Positions 15,358-23,234 of a stretch of DNA of 55,026 nt are shown piece by piece; positions within the stretch are counted from its first letter, which is position 1, and each line of letters opens with the position of its first letter. This stretch comes from Labilithrix sp. (GTDB taxonomy: Bacteria > Myxococcota_A > Polyangia > Polyangiales > Polyangiaceae), in NCBI GenBank assembly GCA_019637225.1, contig JAHBWC010000059.1:1-55026 (forward strand), given 5' to 3'. Under the pieces are notes generated by a model. The model was not told the DNA's origin. It saw only the letters and a program-made list of their open reading frames with translations, and made no database searches. Made by a program: the position numbers and the translations under genes.

Positions 15358-16826
15358 CACGTCACCTCCGACGGAAGGAACACCTCGAACGCGGTCCCCT
15401 TCGGGCGCGACGCCGACACCGCGATCCATCCGCCGTGATCGCGCACGATGTTGTCGGCGATGCTCAGGCCGAGCCCGGTGCCGCTCCCGACGTCCTTCGT
15501 GGTGAAGAACGGGTCGAAGATGTGCGCGAGGTGCTCGGGGGCGATGCCCGGTCCGTCGTCCTCGACGCGGACGCGGACGAAGGGCTTCGGCGCGGTCGAC
15601 GCCGTCGCCGTGGTCGACGCGCCCTCCGGCGGGACCGCCTCGGGCACGGCCTCGACGAGCACGCGGACGTGCCCGCCGCCGGGCATGGCCTGCACCGCGT
15701 TCATGACCAGGTTCGTCAGCGCCTGCTGGACCTGGAGCTCGTCGACGTTCGCCACGGCGTCCCCGGCGGCCTCGACCTCGATCTCCACGCGCGACTTCGC
15801 GCCGAGCGGCGCCACGAGCGCGACCGTCTGGCGCGCGAGCCGCGCGACGCTCGAGGCCGTCCGCTCGAGCACCTGCGGCCGCGCGAACGCGAGGAGCTGC
15901 CCGATGGTGCGGGTCATGCGTTCGCAGCTCTCGACGATCACCGACGCCGCCTGCCGCGCGGGCTCGCCGGCGATCTCGCCGGTCGCGATCATCGACGCCC
16001 GGACCTCGACCACGTTGAGCGGCGTCCCCATCTCGTGCGCGATCCCCGACGCGAGCCGGCCGACGGTGAGCAGGCGATCGACGTGACGGAGCTGCTCGAG
16101 CGTGGCGATGCGCGCGCGTGTCTCCTCCGCGGCCTTGTCGGTCGCCTCGCGGAGCTGCGAGGCCATCGCCCGCATCTCGACCGCGAGCGCGCCGAGCTCG
16201 TCGGCGCTCTCGAGCGCGGGGGGCGCCTCGAAGTCGCCCCGTCCGATCCGACGGGCGGCGTCGATGAGCTTCCTCGTCGGCCTCCCGACGAGCAACGTGC
16301 CGAGCGAGAACGCCGTCAGCGCGAACGCGATCGCCATCGACGCGGCCGACACGAGCGAGTCGAAGAACACCTCGCGCGAGTACGTCCGCTCGGCGTCGGC
16401 CGGCTCCGAGACCTCGATCGCGCCGGCGGACGCGTCGCCGGAGACACGGACCCAGGTGTACATCCGCGCCCGCCCCGCGCCGTCCTCGGTGACCCGCGAG
16501 AGCTCGGCGGCCGGCGAGAGCGTCGCAAGCTCGTCGCAGCTCACGTGCGCGTCGAGCGGACGGCCGGGATCGCAGACCCAGCGGATCGCCAGCGACCCGT
16601 CGCGCGCGTTCGCCTCGTGGATGAAGGCTCGCGATGCGTCGGGGCCGTCCGTCGCCCGCACCGCGCTCGCCGCCTGCGCGAGCGCGTGGGCGATGCGGCC
16701 GTGGTCGAGGACGAGGTCCGCGTGGAAGGCTCGCACCTCGTGACGAACGCGAAGGACGCCGTTGATCGCGAGCACCGCGCAGGTGACGATCATGAAGGCG
16801 ACCGTCAGCTTGGTAACGAGCTTCAT
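15357..16826 (-). CDS. Membrane sensor histidine kinase, NtrB/AtoS-like
   Basis: 489 aa. TM1 at about 7-23, a periplasmic sensor region of about 130 residues, TM2 at about 160-180, HAMP (about 181-234), a short coiled coil, then HisKA with phospho-acceptor His264 (GIAHEMGTPLN) and HATPase with N (NLVMNAVQAM), G1 (DDGPGI) and G2 (GSGTGLGLSI) boxes. The periplasmic domain contains two Cys (Cys85, Cys97) that might form a disulfide. Translationally coupled to the response regulator, so the two form one two-component system. The ligand is unknown; from context it may report inorganic carbon or anion availability. Confidence 0.92.
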   Translation of the reverse strand: MKLVTKLTVAFMIVTCAVLAINGVLRVRHEVRAFHADLVLDHGRIAHALAQAASAVRATDGPDASRAFIHEANARDGSLAIRWVCDPGRPLDAHVSCDELATLSPAAELSRVTEDGAGRARMYTWVRVSGDASAGAIEVSEPADAERTYSREVFFDSLVSAASMAIAFALTAFSLGTLLVGRPTRKLIDAARRIGRGDFEAPPALESADELGALAVEMRAMASQLREATDKAAEETRARIATLEQLRHVDRLLTVGRLASGIAHEMGTPLNVVEVRASMIATGEIAGEPARQAASVIVESCERMTRTIGQLLAFARPQVLERTASSVARLARQTVALVAPLGAKSRVEIEVEAAGDAVANVDELQVQQALTNLVMNAVQAMPGGGHVRVLVEAVPEAVPPEGASTTATASTAPKPFVRVRVEDDGPGIAPEHLAHIFDPFFTTKDVGSGTGLGLSIADNIVRDHGGWIAVSASRPKGTAFEVFLPSEVT

Positions 16827-16895
16827 GCCCGCGCTTCGTACCGCAACTGCTGGCGGCCCGCATCCCGCGCCCGCGCCGCGTCGCGGCGGACGAGC

Positions 16896-16927
16896 TTGTC
16901 GCGGGCGGCGCGGTTTCCCCGTATCCT
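16896..16927 (+). promoter_or_regulatory. Promoter-like elements before the lipoprotein gene at 16935
   Basis: TATCCT (16922-16927) lies 7 nt upstream of the ATG and TTGTCG (16896-16901) lies 20 bp further up. The spacing is longer than optimal. The -10 position implies a nearly leaderless mRNA, as at several other genes here. Confidence 0.3.
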
Positions 16928-16934
16928 CCGTTGC

Positions 16935-17624
16935 ATGCGAACACTCGCGGCGCTTTCGCTCGTGGTTCTGCTGGCGTGCAGCGGTCGCCCGTCGTCCGGC
17001 GGCGCGGCGCCCGTCGCCTCGACGCCCGCGGCGGAGCTCCCGCCTCCGCCGCCCGCTCCGCCCCCGAGCGGAGAAGGCGCGACGCCTCCGGCCCCGGACG
17101 CGGCCGCGCCGGTCGCCGCGCCCGCGCCTCCGCCCGTGGAGCGCAGCGGGAAGGTCTGGCCGTTTCATGCCTGGGATCGCGCCGAGGCGGTGACCTTCAA
17201 TCAGTTCGGCATTCGCGAAGACGTCCAGCTCAACGCCTACGACGAGCACGGATGGAGCCCGCACCTGGTCGATCGCAAGGCGCTCGACGCCGCGCACGCG
17301 AAGAAGGCCGTCGACCTCGTGACGCAGACGGAGGGCGAGGTCACCGTCTCGAAGTGCCCGTTCCCGCGGCACGCCGTCGTGCTCTACGACGGTGAGGTGC
17401 CGGTCGCGAGCATCAACGTCTGCTTCTCGTGCGGAGACATCGTGCTCTGGCCGAGTTGGTCGCCCCGGCCCGACTGGGAGAACATCACGAAGAAGCAGCT
17501 CGCCGAGCTCGAGCGGCGCTCGAAGAAGCAGGCCGCGCTCTACGAGAAGGCCTTCCCGCGGTGGAAGGCGTTCTTCCGCGACGAGGTCGGCTTCGCGATC
17601 GACGGCAAGTACGACGGCCACTGA
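16935..17624 (+). CDS. Lipoprotein of unknown function
   Basis: 229 aa. MRTLAALSLVVLLACS is a clean type II signal with lipobox LLAC (Cys15). Residues about 30-70 form a Pro/Ala linker. The folded part (about 75-229) is moderately charged and has four Cys, including CFSCG near residue 173; CFSCG with an earlier Cys (SKCPFPRH) suggests a disulfide or metal site. I do not recognise the family. It is divergent from the sensor kinase (108-bp spacer), so shared regulation with that system is possible but not shown. Confidence 0.75.
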   Translation: MRTLAALSLVVLLACSGRPSSGGAAPVASTPAAELPPPPPAPPPSGEGATPPAPDAAAPVAAPAPPPVERSGKVWPFHAWDRAEAVTFNQFGIREDVQLNAYDEHGWSPHLVDRKALDAAHAKKAVDLVTQTEGEVTVSKCPFPRHAVVLYDGEVPVASINVCFSCGDIVLWPSWSPRPDWENITKKQLAELERRSKKQAALYEKAFPRWKAFFRDEVGFAIDGKYDGH

Positions 17625-17669
17625 GCTCGAGGGCGGGCGGGGTACGTCCGATGCATCGAGCGCCGTTCG

Positions 17670-18545
17670 ATGGATCCGCGAACTGTGACCGTCGAGGAGC
17701 GATGCCGGCCGCGCCTCGTGCTCTGGAAGCTCGCCCTCGCGGCCGCGCTCGGGGCGGCCGCGTCGGCGGGGATCGTCGGCGCTTGCTTCGATCGCGGCCA
17801 TCGCGCGGGCGAGGCGCGGCCGATCGGAGAGCACGGCCGCGTCGCGACGACGCCGGAGCGCTCCCTCCCCGCGCCGAGCCCGGCCCTCACGCCGCCTCCG
17901 CCCGGCCCGGCCCCCGCGCCGGCTCCACCCGGCCCGGCCCCGGCGCCGCCGCCACCGACACCACCGTCGGACGAAGCCCACGCGTCACCGAGGGATGCCG
18001 CCGCGCCGAGCGGCGCTCCGCCCGGCGTCGCGAGCGACGAGCCGATGCTCCTCGGCAACGGACCGTTCATGCCCTCGCTCGCGCCCGCCGCCGCGTCACG
18101 GAGCGCACCCGCGCGGGCTCCCGGAGACCTCGCGTCGGCCGAGGCCGCGGGCCTCGCCGGCGCGACGGAGGGCAGCGCGGCGGACGCGAGCGAGCCGCCC
18201 GCACCCGCCGCGCCCGGCGTGACCGCCGTCGTGATCCCCGTGGCGCCGCTCGGCGCGGCGGCGAGCGAGGAGCCGATCGCCGGACCGAGCGCGGGCGCGC
18301 TCGCGCCGCCTTCTGCGCTGCCAGGCTCCACGCCGGTCGTCCCGATGGGCGCCGTGGCCGGCGCGACCGCGGTCGTGCCGCCCGGCGCCTCCGCGACGCC
18401 GAGCCTCGGCCCGATCGGCGGAAGCCCGGCGACGCTGATGGGCGGCGTGTTCCCACCCTCCCCGCCGCTCTACGGCGCGCCGGCGAGCGCGGCGCCGCTC
18501 GGTCCGACGCCGTCGCCGGCGGGGTGGCCGACGCGTCCCTGGTAG
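17670..18545 (+). CDS. Pro/Ala-rich single-span membrane protein, hypothetical
   Basis: 291 aa. One hydrophobic segment (about 19-40; LVLWKLALAAALGAAASAGIV) follows a short charged N-terminus. The remaining about 240 residues are almost entirely Ala, Pro, Gly, Ser, with no charged or globular core. This is typical of a periplasmic spacer or of an unconstrained high-GC ORF. I choose this strand over a similar-length antisense frame because of the membrane anchor and the ordinary spacing after the upstream lipoprotein (45 bp). No function can be proposed. Confidence 0.45.
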   Translation: MDPRTVTVEERCRPRLVLWKLALAAALGAAASAGIVGACFDRGHRAGEARPIGEHGRVATTPERSLPAPSPALTPPPPGPAPAPAPPGPAPAPPPPTPPSDEAHASPRDAAAPSGAPPGVASDEPMLLGNGPFMPSLAPAAASRSAPARAPGDLASAEAAGLAGATEGSAADASEPPAPAAPGVTAVVIPVAPLGAAASEEPIAGPSAGALAPPSALPGSTPVVPMGAVAGATAVVPPGASATPSLGPIGGSPATLMGGVFPPSPPLYGAPASAAPLGPTPSPAGWPTRPW

Positions 18546-18561
18546 ACGCGCCGCGCGTCGC

Positions 18562-18996
18562 TCAGATGCGGTGCTTGCGCTTCAGCGCTTGGATCTGCTC
18601 GTCGCATCGCGCGAGGCCGTCATGCCCTTGCTTGAGGAGCACCTCCGCCTCGTCGAGCTTTTTCGGGAGCGCCGCTGCCTCGGGCGAGTCCTTCGCGATC
18701 GTCCCCTTCTCGAGCGCGTCGAGGCCCTTCTCGACCTCGGCCTTCAGCCGCAGCGCCTTCGCCGTCGCCTCGCCCGTCGCTGCGCAGTCGTCGCGTGCCT
18801 TGCACGCGTCCGGAGCCGAGCACGGCGTGGCCTTGAGCGCTTCGACCATCGCCGGCGTCGAGGCGTTGTCCGCCGTGCGGAAGCGCGTGACGGCGATGAC
18901 GACGCTCTGGGCGTCGCGGCGCTCCGCGCTGTCGCACCCGGCGAGCGCGGCGATGGAGGCGACGAGCGCGAACACGAACGGCGAACGAGCGATCAC
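18562..18996 (-). CDS. Small lipoprotein with helical, coiled-coil-like body
   Basis: 144 aa from GTG at 18996, which overlaps the stop of the upstream FAD gene by 4 bp (GTGA). Lipobox LAGC with Cys21. The mature part has four more Cys (a CSAPDACKARDDC cluster and a later Cys) and is otherwise rich in Ala, Lys, Glu and Leu, suggesting a helical bundle. Function unknown. It is the last gene of the purM-purN-FAD oxidoreductase operon; the coupling makes a functional link with the FAD protein more likely than with purine synthesis. Confidence 0.7.
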   Translation of the reverse strand: MIARSPFVFALVASIAALAGCDSAERRDAQSVVIAVTRFRTADNASTPAMVEALKATPCSAPDACKARDDCAATGEATAKALRLKAEVEKGLDALEKGTIAKDSPEAAALPKKLDEAEVLLKQGHDGLARCDEQIQALKRKHRI

Positions 18997-20558
18997 GACA
19001 GCTCCACCTTGCTCCACATCTCGCGGAGCATCTTTTCTTTCCTGCGATCGGTGCGCGTGATGACGCGCGCGACGCCCCACGCCGCGAGCAGCTCGCCCTC
19101 CTGACCGAGCGCCGGCAGGACGCTCCGCCCGGCGACGAACACGTTGCCGAGGGCGGTCCGGATCGACTCGCCGGCGAGCCCGGCGAGCTGCGGCGGCGTC
19201 ACGCGGAAGCGCGGCACCATCGGCTCGGCCTCCATCGATCCGCCGCTCGCGCGGAGCCGCGCGCGATCGACCATCTGCGCGCGGAGCCCCCACGACGCGT
19301 GGCCGACGCTCGGATCGCCGCTGCTCGGGTTCCTGAAGTCCCAGAGCGGTCGGCCGTCGTGCGGCGAATCGCAGACGACGAGGTGGCGCTCGACGAACGG
19401 GAGGAAGCTCACCACCGTCCCGAGGATCTCCTCGCGCGCGCGCTCGAGGCCGGCGTCGCGCTCGGCGTCGTCGTCCTCGATGAGCGCCTCGGCGACGAGG
19501 AGCGCCGTGCCGGGCGAAGCGCCGGGGAGCTTCTGGAGGTGCACCTCGCGGCCCGACTTCGGGAGGAGGAACGACTCGGTCGCGAGCTGCTTCGGCAGCC
19601 CCTCCGCGCGCACGACCATCGAGACGACGAACCGCGCGCCGGACGCGTCGACGTCGGGATCCTTGTCGCTCCGCGACGGCTCGAAGCCGCTCGCGAGGTC
19701 GAGCAGACTCGGCGTCGACATGTCGGAGACCACGAACGTGACGCCGACGGGCGCCTCGTCCCCGTCGACGACGACGCCGCGCACCTTGCCGCCCTTGTGG
19801 ACGAGCTCGCGCGCGCGATCGGTCAGCCGCGTGTCGCCGCCGTGGGCGCGCACACGCTCGAGCAGGAAGTCGACGAGCTCGTCTTCACCCGCGGCGAGGC
19901 GGCTGACGCCGCGGGTCCACGCGCCGTGGAGCCGCGCGAGCGCGAAGGCGGGGACGTTGCCGTCGAGATCGCTCGCGAAGCGCGCCGGCGCCGTGACCAC
20001 CTCGCGGAACGCGTGGTCGCGCGGGAACTCGGCGAGGAAATCGCTCCCGTCGAGGTAGGGCAGCGTCGACAGGGCGCGCGCCGTCTCGCGCCGCTCCCAG
20101 AAGCCGCCGGGCGGCCACACGGCGTCCCGCTCGAACGCGGCGTCGGCCGCGGCGTTCGTGCGCGCGAGCTCGGCGTAGAGGTCGTCGACGACGCGGCGGA
20201 CGGCCGGGAACTCGCGGTCGATCTCGCGCGCGAAGAGCTGCGTGTCCGGCGGCAGGTCGAGCCGCATGTCGGGCGCCAGCACCTGGAGCATGGGATCGAG
20301 CGACGAGAGCCGGCGCCGGAACGTCTGCGACTGGGCGAGCTCGACGAGCACGCGGCCCCACGCCGGCGATGACGCCGAGAGGAACGTGAACGGACGGCGC
20401 GCGAGCGTGTGGTTGTCGTAGGCGTACGTCGGCCGGCGCCAGCCCTGACCGAGGACGAGCACGCGCCACGACCGGCGCGCGAGCAGCGCCGCGGCGGCGA
20501 GAGCGCCGACGCCGCCGCCGAGCACGACGACGTCGTAGTGCTTCGACGACGAGCTCAT
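18993..20558 (-). CDS. FAD-dependent oxidoreductase, phytoene desaturase/amine oxidase-like fold
   Basis: 521 aa. The N-terminal dinucleotide-binding motif is VVVLGGGVGALAAAALLARRSWRV with the acidic position replaced by LVLGQG. Near the C-terminus NVFVAGRSVLPALGQEGELLAAWG matches the FAD-closing motif of the carotenoid desaturase/NAD(P)-binding Rossmann group. No carotenoid cluster is nearby, so the substrate is unknown. ATG at 20558 overlaps the purN stop by 4 bp. The C-terminus (RRKEKMLREMWSKVELS) is charged. It is positioned as a passenger in a purine operon. Confidence 0.8.
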   Translation of the reverse strand: MSSSSKHYDVVVLGGGVGALAAAALLARRSWRVLVLGQGWRRPTYAYDNHTLARRPFTFLSASSPAWGRVLVELAQSQTFRRRLSSLDPMLQVLAPDMRLDLPPDTQLFAREIDREFPAVRRVVDDLYAELARTNAAADAAFERDAVWPPGGFWERRETARALSTLPYLDGSDFLAEFPRDHAFREVVTAPARFASDLDGNVPAFALARLHGAWTRGVSRLAAGEDELVDFLLERVRAHGGDTRLTDRARELVHKGGKVRGVVVDGDEAPVGVTFVVSDMSTPSLLDLASGFEPSRSDKDPDVDASGARFVVSMVVRAEGLPKQLATESFLLPKSGREVHLQKLPGASPGTALLVAEALIEDDDAERDAGLERAREEILGTVVSFLPFVERHLVVCDSPHDGRPLWDFRNPSSGDPSVGHASWGLRAQMVDRARLRASGGSMEAEPMVPRFRVTPPQLAGLAGESIRTALGNVFVAGRSVLPALGQEGELLAAWGVARVITRTDRRKEKMLREMWSKVELS

Positions 20559-21193
20559 GGAGTGATGCGGACGCGCGTGCGGGGCCGGCCGCCCTCCGGA
20601 TGCTCCACAACGACGCGGCCCTCGGCGATCCACTGGAGGACCATCGGCAGGAGCTCGTGCTCCTTCTGGAGGATGCGCGCGGTGAGCGTCGCCTCGTCGT
20701 CGCGGTCGAGCACGGGGACCGGCGCCTGCGCGATGATCGGCCCCGTGTCGGTCCCGGAGTCGACGAAGTGCACGGTGCAGCCGGAGACCGAGACCCCGTA
20801 GTCGATCGCCTGCCGCTGCGCGTGGACGCCGGGGAAAGCCGGAAGGAGCGCCGGGTGGACGTTGACGACGCGGTTCGGGAAGGCGTCGAGGACGGTCGGC
20901 GTCACGAGGCGCATGAAGCCCGCGAGCACCACGCAGTCGACGCGGTGCGCCTGGAGCACCTCGACGACGGCGGCGTCGAAGGCCGCGCGCGAGGAGAACG
21001 CCTTGTGGTCGACGACGATCGCCGGGACGCGCGCGGCCTTCGCGCGATCGAGCGCCTTGGCGGTCGCGACGTTCGACACGACCACGCCGACCTTCGCGCG
21101 GAGGCTGCCTGCCTCGATCGCATCGAGGATCGCCTGGAGGTTCGTGCCCGATCCGGAGACGAGCACGCCGAGGACGAAGGGCGCCTCGCTCAC
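20555..21193 (-). CDS. purN: Phosphoribosylglycinamide formyltransferase PurN
   Basis: 212 aa, usual length. GTG start at 21193 overlaps the purM stop (GTGA). It transfers a formyl group from 10-formyl-THF to GAR in purine synthesis. Motifs: LVSGSGTNLQAILDAI at the N-terminus; NVHPALLPAFPG with catalytic Asn and His; VHFVDSGTDTGPIIAQ with catalytic Asp. The order purM-purN is a common arrangement. Confidence 0.95.
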   Translation of the reverse strand: MSEAPFVLGVLVSGSGTNLQAILDAIEAGSLRAKVGVVVSNVATAKALDRAKAARVPAIVVDHKAFSSRAAFDAAVVEVLQAHRVDCVVLAGFMRLVTPTVLDAFPNRVVNVHPALLPAFPGVHAQRQAIDYGVSVSGCTVHFVDSGTDTGPIIAQAPVPVLDRDDEATLTARILQKEHELLPMVLQWIAEGRVVVEHPEGGRPRTRVRITP

Positions 21194-22233
21194 GGGAAGA
21201 TGACCCTCGCCTCGAAGTCGGTCTCCGCCGGGACGGCCACGACCTCGCCGAGATCGATCGGCGCCTCGCCCTCGGCGACGAGCGCCTCGCGCGCGCGAGC
21301 GGCGTGCTCCGCGGCGACGACGAAGACGAACCCGACGCCGAGGTTGAAGACGCGCCGGAGCTCGGCCTCGTCCACCTTCTCGCCGATGAGCTCGATCACC
21401 GGCGGGCGCTTCCACGGCGCGCCGAGGCGAACGCCGAGCCCGTCGGGGAGGACACGCGGGACGTTGCCGGGGAGGCCGCCGCCCGTGATGTGGCTCATCG
21501 CGCGGACGTCGACGCCCGCGGCGAGGACGGCCTTCACGTGGCGCGCGTAGAGGCGCGTCGGCGCCAGGAGCGCCTCGGCGACGCTCTTGCCCCCGAGCGC
21601 GGACGGGCGGTCGCCGGGCGCGAGCTTCATCGCGTCGAAGAGGACGCGGCGCGCGAGCGAGTAGCCGTTCGAGTGGAGCCCGCTCGAGGCGACGCCGATC
21701 ACGCGATCGCCGGCGGAGACGCGCTTGCCGTCGACGATGGCGGGGCGCGAGACGACGCCGACGGCGAAGCCCGCGAGGTCGTACTCGCCCTCGGCGTACA
21801 TGCCGGGGAGCTCCGCCGTCTCGCCGCCCAGCAGCGCGCAGCCGGACTCCTTGCAGGCCTCGGCGATCCCCTTGACCACGCTCTCGGCGACGCCGACCTG
21901 GAGCTTGCCGGTCCCGAAGTAGTCGAGGAAAAAGAGCGGGCGCGCGCCGGTCGTGATGATGTCGTTGACGCACATCCCGACGAGGTCGAAGCCGATCGTG
22001 TCGTGGACGCCCGTGAGGAAGGCGACCTTGAGCTTGGTGCCGACGCCGTCGGTGCCGCTGACGAGGACCGGATCGACGACGCCGCCGGGGACGGCGCAGA
22101 GGCCCGCGAAGCCGCCGACGTCGCCGAGCACCTCGGGGATGCGCGTCATCTTGGCGAGCGGCTTGATGCGTTCGACGAGCTCGTCCCCCGCGTCGATGTC
22201 GACCCCGGCTTCACGGTAGGAGATGGAACCCAT
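21190..22233 (-). CDS. purM: Phosphoribosylformylglycinamidine cyclo-ligase PurM (AIR synthetase)
   Basis: 347 aa, full length. Converts FGAM to AIR with ATP. Family signatures visible are YREAGVDIDAGDELVERI at the N-terminus, VSGTDGVGTKLK, GMCVNDIITTGARPLFFLDYF, LLGGETAELPGMY, GVASSGLHSNGYSLAR and MSHITGGGLPGNVPRVLP. First gene of a four-gene minus-strand operon in which every junction is a 4-bp overlap. Confidence 0.97.
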   Translation of the reverse strand: MGSISYREAGVDIDAGDELVERIKPLAKMTRIPEVLGDVGGFAGLCAVPGGVVDPVLVSGTDGVGTKLKVAFLTGVHDTIGFDLVGMCVNDIITTGARPLFFLDYFGTGKLQVGVAESVVKGIAEACKESGCALLGGETAELPGMYAEGEYDLAGFAVGVVSRPAIVDGKRVSAGDRVIGVASSGLHSNGYSLARRVLFDAMKLAPGDRPSALGGKSVAEALLAPTRLYARHVKAVLAAGVDVRAMSHITGGGLPGNVPRVLPDGLGVRLGAPWKRPPVIELIGEKVDEAELRRVFNLGVGFVFVVAAEHAARAREALVAEGEAPIDLGEVVAVPAETDFEARVIFP

Positions 22234-22645
22234 CGGCCGAGACCCTTAGTCGCGAAGACCTTTCGCGACAACCAGCGCGGCGCCGGGCGGCTCGAACCAC
22301 CGGAGAAAAGCGCGGCCGCCTCGCGGCCGCCGGGCGCCGCGGAGCGCCGGACGCCGCGGCCGCGCTGCTGTCGCGGTACGCGGCGTCGCGGACGTCCACG
22401 CGGCTCGCGGCTCGGCTCGAGCGCGCGGCACGCCGACTGCACCAGCCGACCCGAGCTGGAGACGGCCTCGCTCGAACGAGGCGGTCATCGAAAGGAGGGC
22501 TGGGACGTTCGCGCGCGTCCCGCCGTGAGGCTTCGCATCCCTTCACGGCGGGACAGCTCGACCTCGCTTCCGGCCTCCGCCCACCCGGCGCGGTTCGCGC
22601 GCCGCGCCACGAGCCGCGCGCGTCGCGCGTCGAGGAGAAGGAAGC
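22234..22645. other. Divergent intergenic region, purM / CX4CH lipoprotein
   Basis: 412 bp without a convincing gene. It must hold the purM promoter on the minus strand and that of the lipoprotein on the plus strand. A strong purine-rich Shine-Dalgarno tract (GAGGAGAAGGAAGC) ends directly before the ATG at 22646. Short antisense frames here are Arg/Ala/Pro-rich and look non-coding. No purine riboswitch was recognised. Confidence 0.5.
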
Positions 22646-23143
22646 ATGTCGATCATGAGGTCGTGGTCCGCGGCGCTCGCCGCAGGGCTCGTCGCGGCGA
22701 CGAACGCCGGCTGCTCGTCGGGGCCCGAGGAGGTCGCGACGTCGGGGAGCGCGACCTGCGCGAGCCGCGCGGCGGCGACGTCCGAAGCGCGCAACGTCTC
22801 GTTCGCACGCGACGTCCTCCCGGTCTTCCAGTCGAGCTGCTCGTTCTCGTCCTGCCACGGCACGCCGGGGCAGAACGGCATCTACCTCGGCGCCGCTCGA
22901 GGCGCCGCTGCCTCGGCGATCCGCGCGGCGCTCCTCGAGACGTCGCCGCGGGCGTCGATGCCGTTCGTCGCTCCGGGCGAGCCCGACCGGAGCTGGCTCC
23001 TGCGGAAGCTCGACGGCGACTTCTGCGGCGTCACGTGCAACGGCGGCTGCGGGGACCGCATGCCGAAGGGCGGGGTTCCGGTCGAGAGGCCGGAGCTCGA
23101 CGCGATCGCGGCGTGGATCGCGAACGGCGCCCCGGACAACTGA
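22646..23143 (+). CDS. Small lipoprotein with CX4CH haem-like motif
   Basis: 165 aa. Hydrophobic N-terminus ending in NAGCSS (Cys23), a weak lipobox. The mature part contains FARDVLPVFQSSCSFSSCHG. This resembles the N-terminal segment of planctomycete/myxobacterial cytochrome-like domains (DVLPIL...C..CH), but here the Cys are four residues apart (CX4CH), so covalent haem attachment is doubtful. Further Cys (CGVTCNGGCG) could form disulfides. The ending RPELDAIAAWIANGAP is typical of these cytochrome-type lipoproteins. Strong Shine-Dalgarno. Confidence 0.75.
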   Translation: MSIMRSWSAALAAGLVAATNAGCSSGPEEVATSGSATCASRAAATSEARNVSFARDVLPVFQSSCSFSSCHGTPGQNGIYLGAARGAAASAIRAALLETSPRASMPFVAPGEPDRSWLLRKLDGDFCGVTCNGGCGDRMPKGGVPVERPELDAIAAWIANGAPDN

Positions 23144-23234
23144 GCCGGGCCGAAGGCGCCGTCGTCGTCGTTCGCGTCCCCGGATCGCGGCAGAGAAGTT
23201 GCGCGCGCGGAGGCGACCATCGTCCACTTGTTCC

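Noticed and set aside
17540..18331. 263-codon minus-strand frame, Gly/Ala-rich
   Set aside because: No signal, TM or motif; the opposite frame has a membrane anchor and better placement.
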